A stretch of DNA of 64,000 bases, taken from positions 1 to 64,000 of the forward strand of contig CAVWOU010000014.1 of the NCBI GenBank assembly GCA_963756745.1. Reading direction: 5' to 3'. Position numbers and translations under genes: made by a program. This DNA is from DASPWW01 sp963756745. Lineage in GTDB: Bacteria; Actinomycetota; Thermoleophilia; Solirubrobacterales; 70-9. Position 1 is the stretch's first letter; the number at the start of each line of letters is the position of its first letter. Under the pieces are notes generated by a model. It saw only the letters and a program-made list of their open reading frames with translations. It was not told where the DNA came from and searched no databases. Below are positions 61,839 to 64,000 of this stretch, one piece after another.

Positions 61839-63443
61839 ATGGCGGACGCTCAGAGCGCGACCGCGGGGGGATCGGCCGACGACCGCCTGGCGCCGGGGAC
61901 GGTGATGACGCTCGTCGCGATGGGGCTCGGCGTGCTGGTGATCGCGAACGACTTCACCGCGCTGAACGTCGCGATCCCCTCGATCGAGCAGGACTTCGAC
62001 ACCAACGTCGACACCGCCCAGTGGGTGATCAACGCCTATGCGCTGGTGTTCGGGATGGCGATCGTCACCGGCGGGCGGCTCGCCGACATCTTCGGTCGCC
62101 GCCGCGTGTTCTTCATCGGCACCGCCCTGTTCGCCGCGTTCTCCGCGCTCGGCGCTGCGTCGCCGAACGTCGAGGCGCTGATCGGTTGCCGTGTCGGGAT
62201 GGCGATCGGCGGCGCGATGATGTGGCCGGCGATCCTCGGCATGACCTTCGCCGCTCTCCCGGCATCGCGAGCGAGCTTCGCGGGCGCGCTGATCCTCGGC
62301 GTCGCCGGGCTCGGCAATGCCGTCGGCCCTCTGATCGGCGGCGCGCTCAGCGAGCTGAGCTGGCGCTGGATCTTCGTGCTCAACGTCCCGATCGCGGCGT
62401 TCGCGGTCGTCGTCACCTACCTCAAGGTCCATCAGCCCCGCGAGCGCGGCGAGGAGCAGCGCATCGACTACGCCGGGAGCGCTGCTCTCTCGCTCGGCCT
62501 GCTTCTCCTCCTGCTGGCGCTCGACCAGGCCGTGGACTGGGGGTGGGGCGACTGGCGGATAATCGCGATGCTCGCGCTGTCGGTGGGCCTGATTGTCGCC
62601 TTCGGGTTCATCGAGCCGCGGATGGGGGCCAACGCGCTGATCCCGAGCGACGTCGCGCGCAACCGGGAGTTCATCTCGTGCTGCCTGGTGACGCTCATGC
62701 TGTCGGCGGTCTTCTTCTCGATCGTCCTGTACGTCCCGCAGTACCTCCAGAAGATCCTCGACTACTCGCCGCTCGCGGCGGGCGCCGGGATGCTGCCGAT
62801 GCTGGGGCTGTTCGCGCTGTCGTCGTTCGTGGCGGCGCCGCTCTACCAGCGCATCGGGGCGAAGGCGATCATCGCGATCGGCGCGCTGTTGATGGCGCTC
62901 GGCCCGTTCCTGCTCTCGCTGATCAGCGAGGACTCGAGCTACGGCGCGCTCGTTCCTGGCCTTGCGGTCACTGGGATAGGGGTCGGCCTGTTCCTGGCCT
63001 CGATCACGACCGTGGCCGTCACCGCCCTCGACCCCTCGCGCTCGAGCCTCGCCGGCGGCCTGATCTACATGTTCCAGATCGGCGGCGGCGCGATCGGGAT
63101 CGGGGTGATGACGACGATCTTCACGTCGGCGTCCGAGAGCGAGTTCGCGGACAAGGTCGCCGCGATGGGCTCGAAGGTGACCGAGCAGCAGCAACACGTG
63201 ATCCACGGCGTACTCGCGGGAACCGAGTCGGGCAAGGAGGCGCTGAGCCTGTTCGGGACGAGCGCCGCCGAGCGCGTTCTCGACATCGTCCGCGACTCGT
63301 TCGTCGTCGGCATCCAGACCGGCTTCAGGGTCGTCGCCGCGGTCGCGCTCGTCGGATTCGTCGTCGCGCTGCTGTTCGTCGGCGGGAAGCTGTTCGGCCG
63401 CAAGCGCGAGCCGGCCCCACCGGCCGCGCCGTCGTCGGGCTGA
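61839..63443 (+). CDS. DHA2-family MFS transporter
   Basis: A 534-residue protein with about 14 hydrophobic segments. The first helix has DFTALNVAIPSIEQDF (motif D1 of drug/H+ antiporters), then GRLADIFGRRRVF (motif A) and GxxxGPLIGG (motif C, LGNAVGPLIGGALSE). This 14-helix form is typical of drug or metabolite exporters; substrate unknown. A Lys/Arg-rich end follows. It converges on the kinase gene at the right edge. Confidence 0.9.
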   Translation: MADAQSATAGGSADDRLAPGTVMTLVAMGLGVLVIANDFTALNVAIPSIEQDFDTNVDTAQWVINAYALVFGMAIVTGGRLADIFGRRRVFFIGTALFAAFSALGAASPNVEALIGCRVGMAIGGAMMWPAILGMTFAALPASRASFAGALILGVAGLGNAVGPLIGGALSELSWRWIFVLNVPIAAFAVVVTYLKVHQPRERGEEQRIDYAGSAALSLGLLLLLLALDQAVDWGWGDWRIIAMLALSVGLIVAFGFIEPRMGANALIPSDVARNREFISCCLVTLMLSAVFFSIVLYVPQYLQKILDYSPLAAGAGMLPMLGLFALSSFVAAPLYQRIGAKAIIAIGALLMALGPFLLSLISEDSSYGALVPGLAVTGIGVGLFLASITTVAVTALDPSRSSLAGGLIYMFQIGGGAIGIGVMTTIFTSASESEFADKVAAMGSKVTEQQQHVIHGVLAGTESGKEALSLFGTSAAERVLDIVRDSFVVGIQTGFRVVAAVALVGFVVALLFVGGKLFGRKREPAPPAAPSSG

Positions 63444-63465
63444 CTCGAGCCCCTACGCGCTCGAG
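63444..63465. terminator. hairpin between convergent genes
   Basis: CTCGAGC (63444-63450) and GCTCGAG (63459-63465), an 8-base loop, immediately after the transporter stop and overlapping the last codons of the opposing gene. No T run. Confidence 0.35.
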
Positions 63466-64000
63466 GCGATGCCGGGAGTGCGGCTGACCCCGCGCGACTC
63501 GAAGTAGTCCCACTCCTGCTCGCCGAGTTCGGTCGCCGGCGGGTCCGCGTACACCCACTCGCGCATGATCCGGTGCCAGTTTCGCCTCGCGCTCAGCTGA
63601 CCGAGCACCGCGAGCACGCCGGTCTCCATCCGCCGCCCCATCAGCTCGTCGGCGGGGACGCTCTCGCGCCGCATCAGGTCGAAGTACTCGGACCGCGGAT
63701 CCGAGGTCGATTCGATCACCTTCATCACCCGCCGCGGCGAGATCTCGACCTCAAGATCCTCCAGGTACCAGCCGCCGACGACGAGCACGTGCTCCAGCAG
63801 GCGCTCGCAGTCGAGCTTCGAGGGGTTCTTGACGAAGCCGAGGTCGTGCAGGGCAGCACGCAGCGCACCGGGGTCGCGGCGCGCGGCGGCGTCGACGGCG
63901 CGCTGCTCGAGCTCGATCTGCTCGGGATCGAGCCGCTTCGTCATCCCGAAGTCGAGGAACGCCACGCGCCCGTCGTTCATCAGGATGTAGTTGCCGGGGT
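63453..64000 (-). CDS. ABC1/UbiB-type atypical kinase (5' end outside the window)
   Basis: The C-terminal 180 or so residues of an ABC1 kinase-like protein. The segment visible at the edge, PGNYILMNDGRVAFLDFGMTKRLD, is the catalytic-loop/DFG region (LDFGM replaces the usual DFG) of the UbiB/ADCK family. The rest is a helical domain with VEISPRRVMKVIESTSD and NWHRIMREWVYA. The N-terminal KxGQ motif would be beyond position 64000. These proteins influence isoprenoid quinone or lipid metabolism. Real start not in the window. Confidence 0.85.
   Translation of the reverse strand, partial: PGNYILMNDGRVAFLDFGMTKRLDPEQIELEQRAVDAAARRDPGALRAALHDLGFVKNPSKLDCERLLEHVLVVGGWYLEDLEVEISPRRVMKVIESTSDPRSEYFDLMRRESVPADELMGRRMETGVLAVLGQLSARRNWHRIMREWVYADPPATELGEQEWDYFESRGVSRTPGIASSA

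Overview
The window is high-GC, densely packed bacterial chromosome with one 72-nt tRNA-Val at the left edge and a truncated ABC1-type kinase gene at the right edge. The gene set points to an actinobacterium: six MCE lipid-transfer genes with a TetR regulator, MMPL/PadR, PucR, DUF6458, a secreted DUF4331 protein, and many starts preceded 6-9 nt upstream by a TANNNT box (leaderless style). Several features (a Gram-positive 'large' SRP RNA with an Alu domain, lysine-rich secreted proteins, an Sdh of the A-B-CCG type) suggest the deep-branching class Thermoleophilia. That placement is an inference; no search was possible.

Layout: 0-6 kb holds YqgE, a secreted LAS-type peptidase, SRP RNA, a membrane GT-C-like protein and the dnaX-ybaB-recR recombination/replication block. 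6-9.6 kb holds a PadR-controlled MMPL exporter and a membrane methyltransferase. 9.6-13.1 kb holds aspartokinase, aspartate-semialdehyde dehydrogenase and a CPA1 antiporter. 13.1-23.3 kb is central metabolism: succinate dehydrogenase A, B and a CCG-domain anchor, isocitrate and malate dehydrogenases, with an M50 protease, an M28 peptidase and an AidB-like acyl-CoA dehydrogenase between. 23.4-29.2 kb holds a winged-helix protein, a fatty acid hydroxylase, an MBL hydrolase, Hsp20 and Lon. 29.3-39.2 kb is the TetR-MCE cluster: six consecutive, overlapping MCE genes with no YrbE permease or ATPase in view. 39.3-41.1 kb is a tandem pair of secreted Lys-rich paralogues, the first broken. 41.2-49.7 kb holds a di-iron/SCP2 fusion protein, glycyl-tRNA synthetase, a zinc-ribbon protein, an LCP ligase, a ROK kinase, RsmI, the DUF4331 protein and a lipoprotein. 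49.8-64 kb is housekeeping: a RemA-like protein, MetG, TatD, RsmA, IspE, a DedA-PAP2 fusion, PucR, tRNA-Gln, an HNH endonuclease, GlmU, Prs, a GDPD and a DHA2 transporter.

Two things stand out beyond ordinary annotation. First, there is a family of palindromic elements sharing a core (GGACGC, then a few bases, then AGCG), while the flanking arms differ between copies but remain complementary within each copy. Two copies are about 160 bp and intergenic; shorter ones lie in frame inside dnaX, sdhB, probably the Sdh CCG gene, and glycyl-tRNA synthetase. A separate 26-bp hairpin is repeated downstream of mdh and inside the lon coding region. Second, single-base indels, several in short G or C runs, disrupt sdhB, four of six MCE genes and one Lys-rich paralogue. 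They may be sequence error or real decay, and the reading frames given for those genes are reconstructions.
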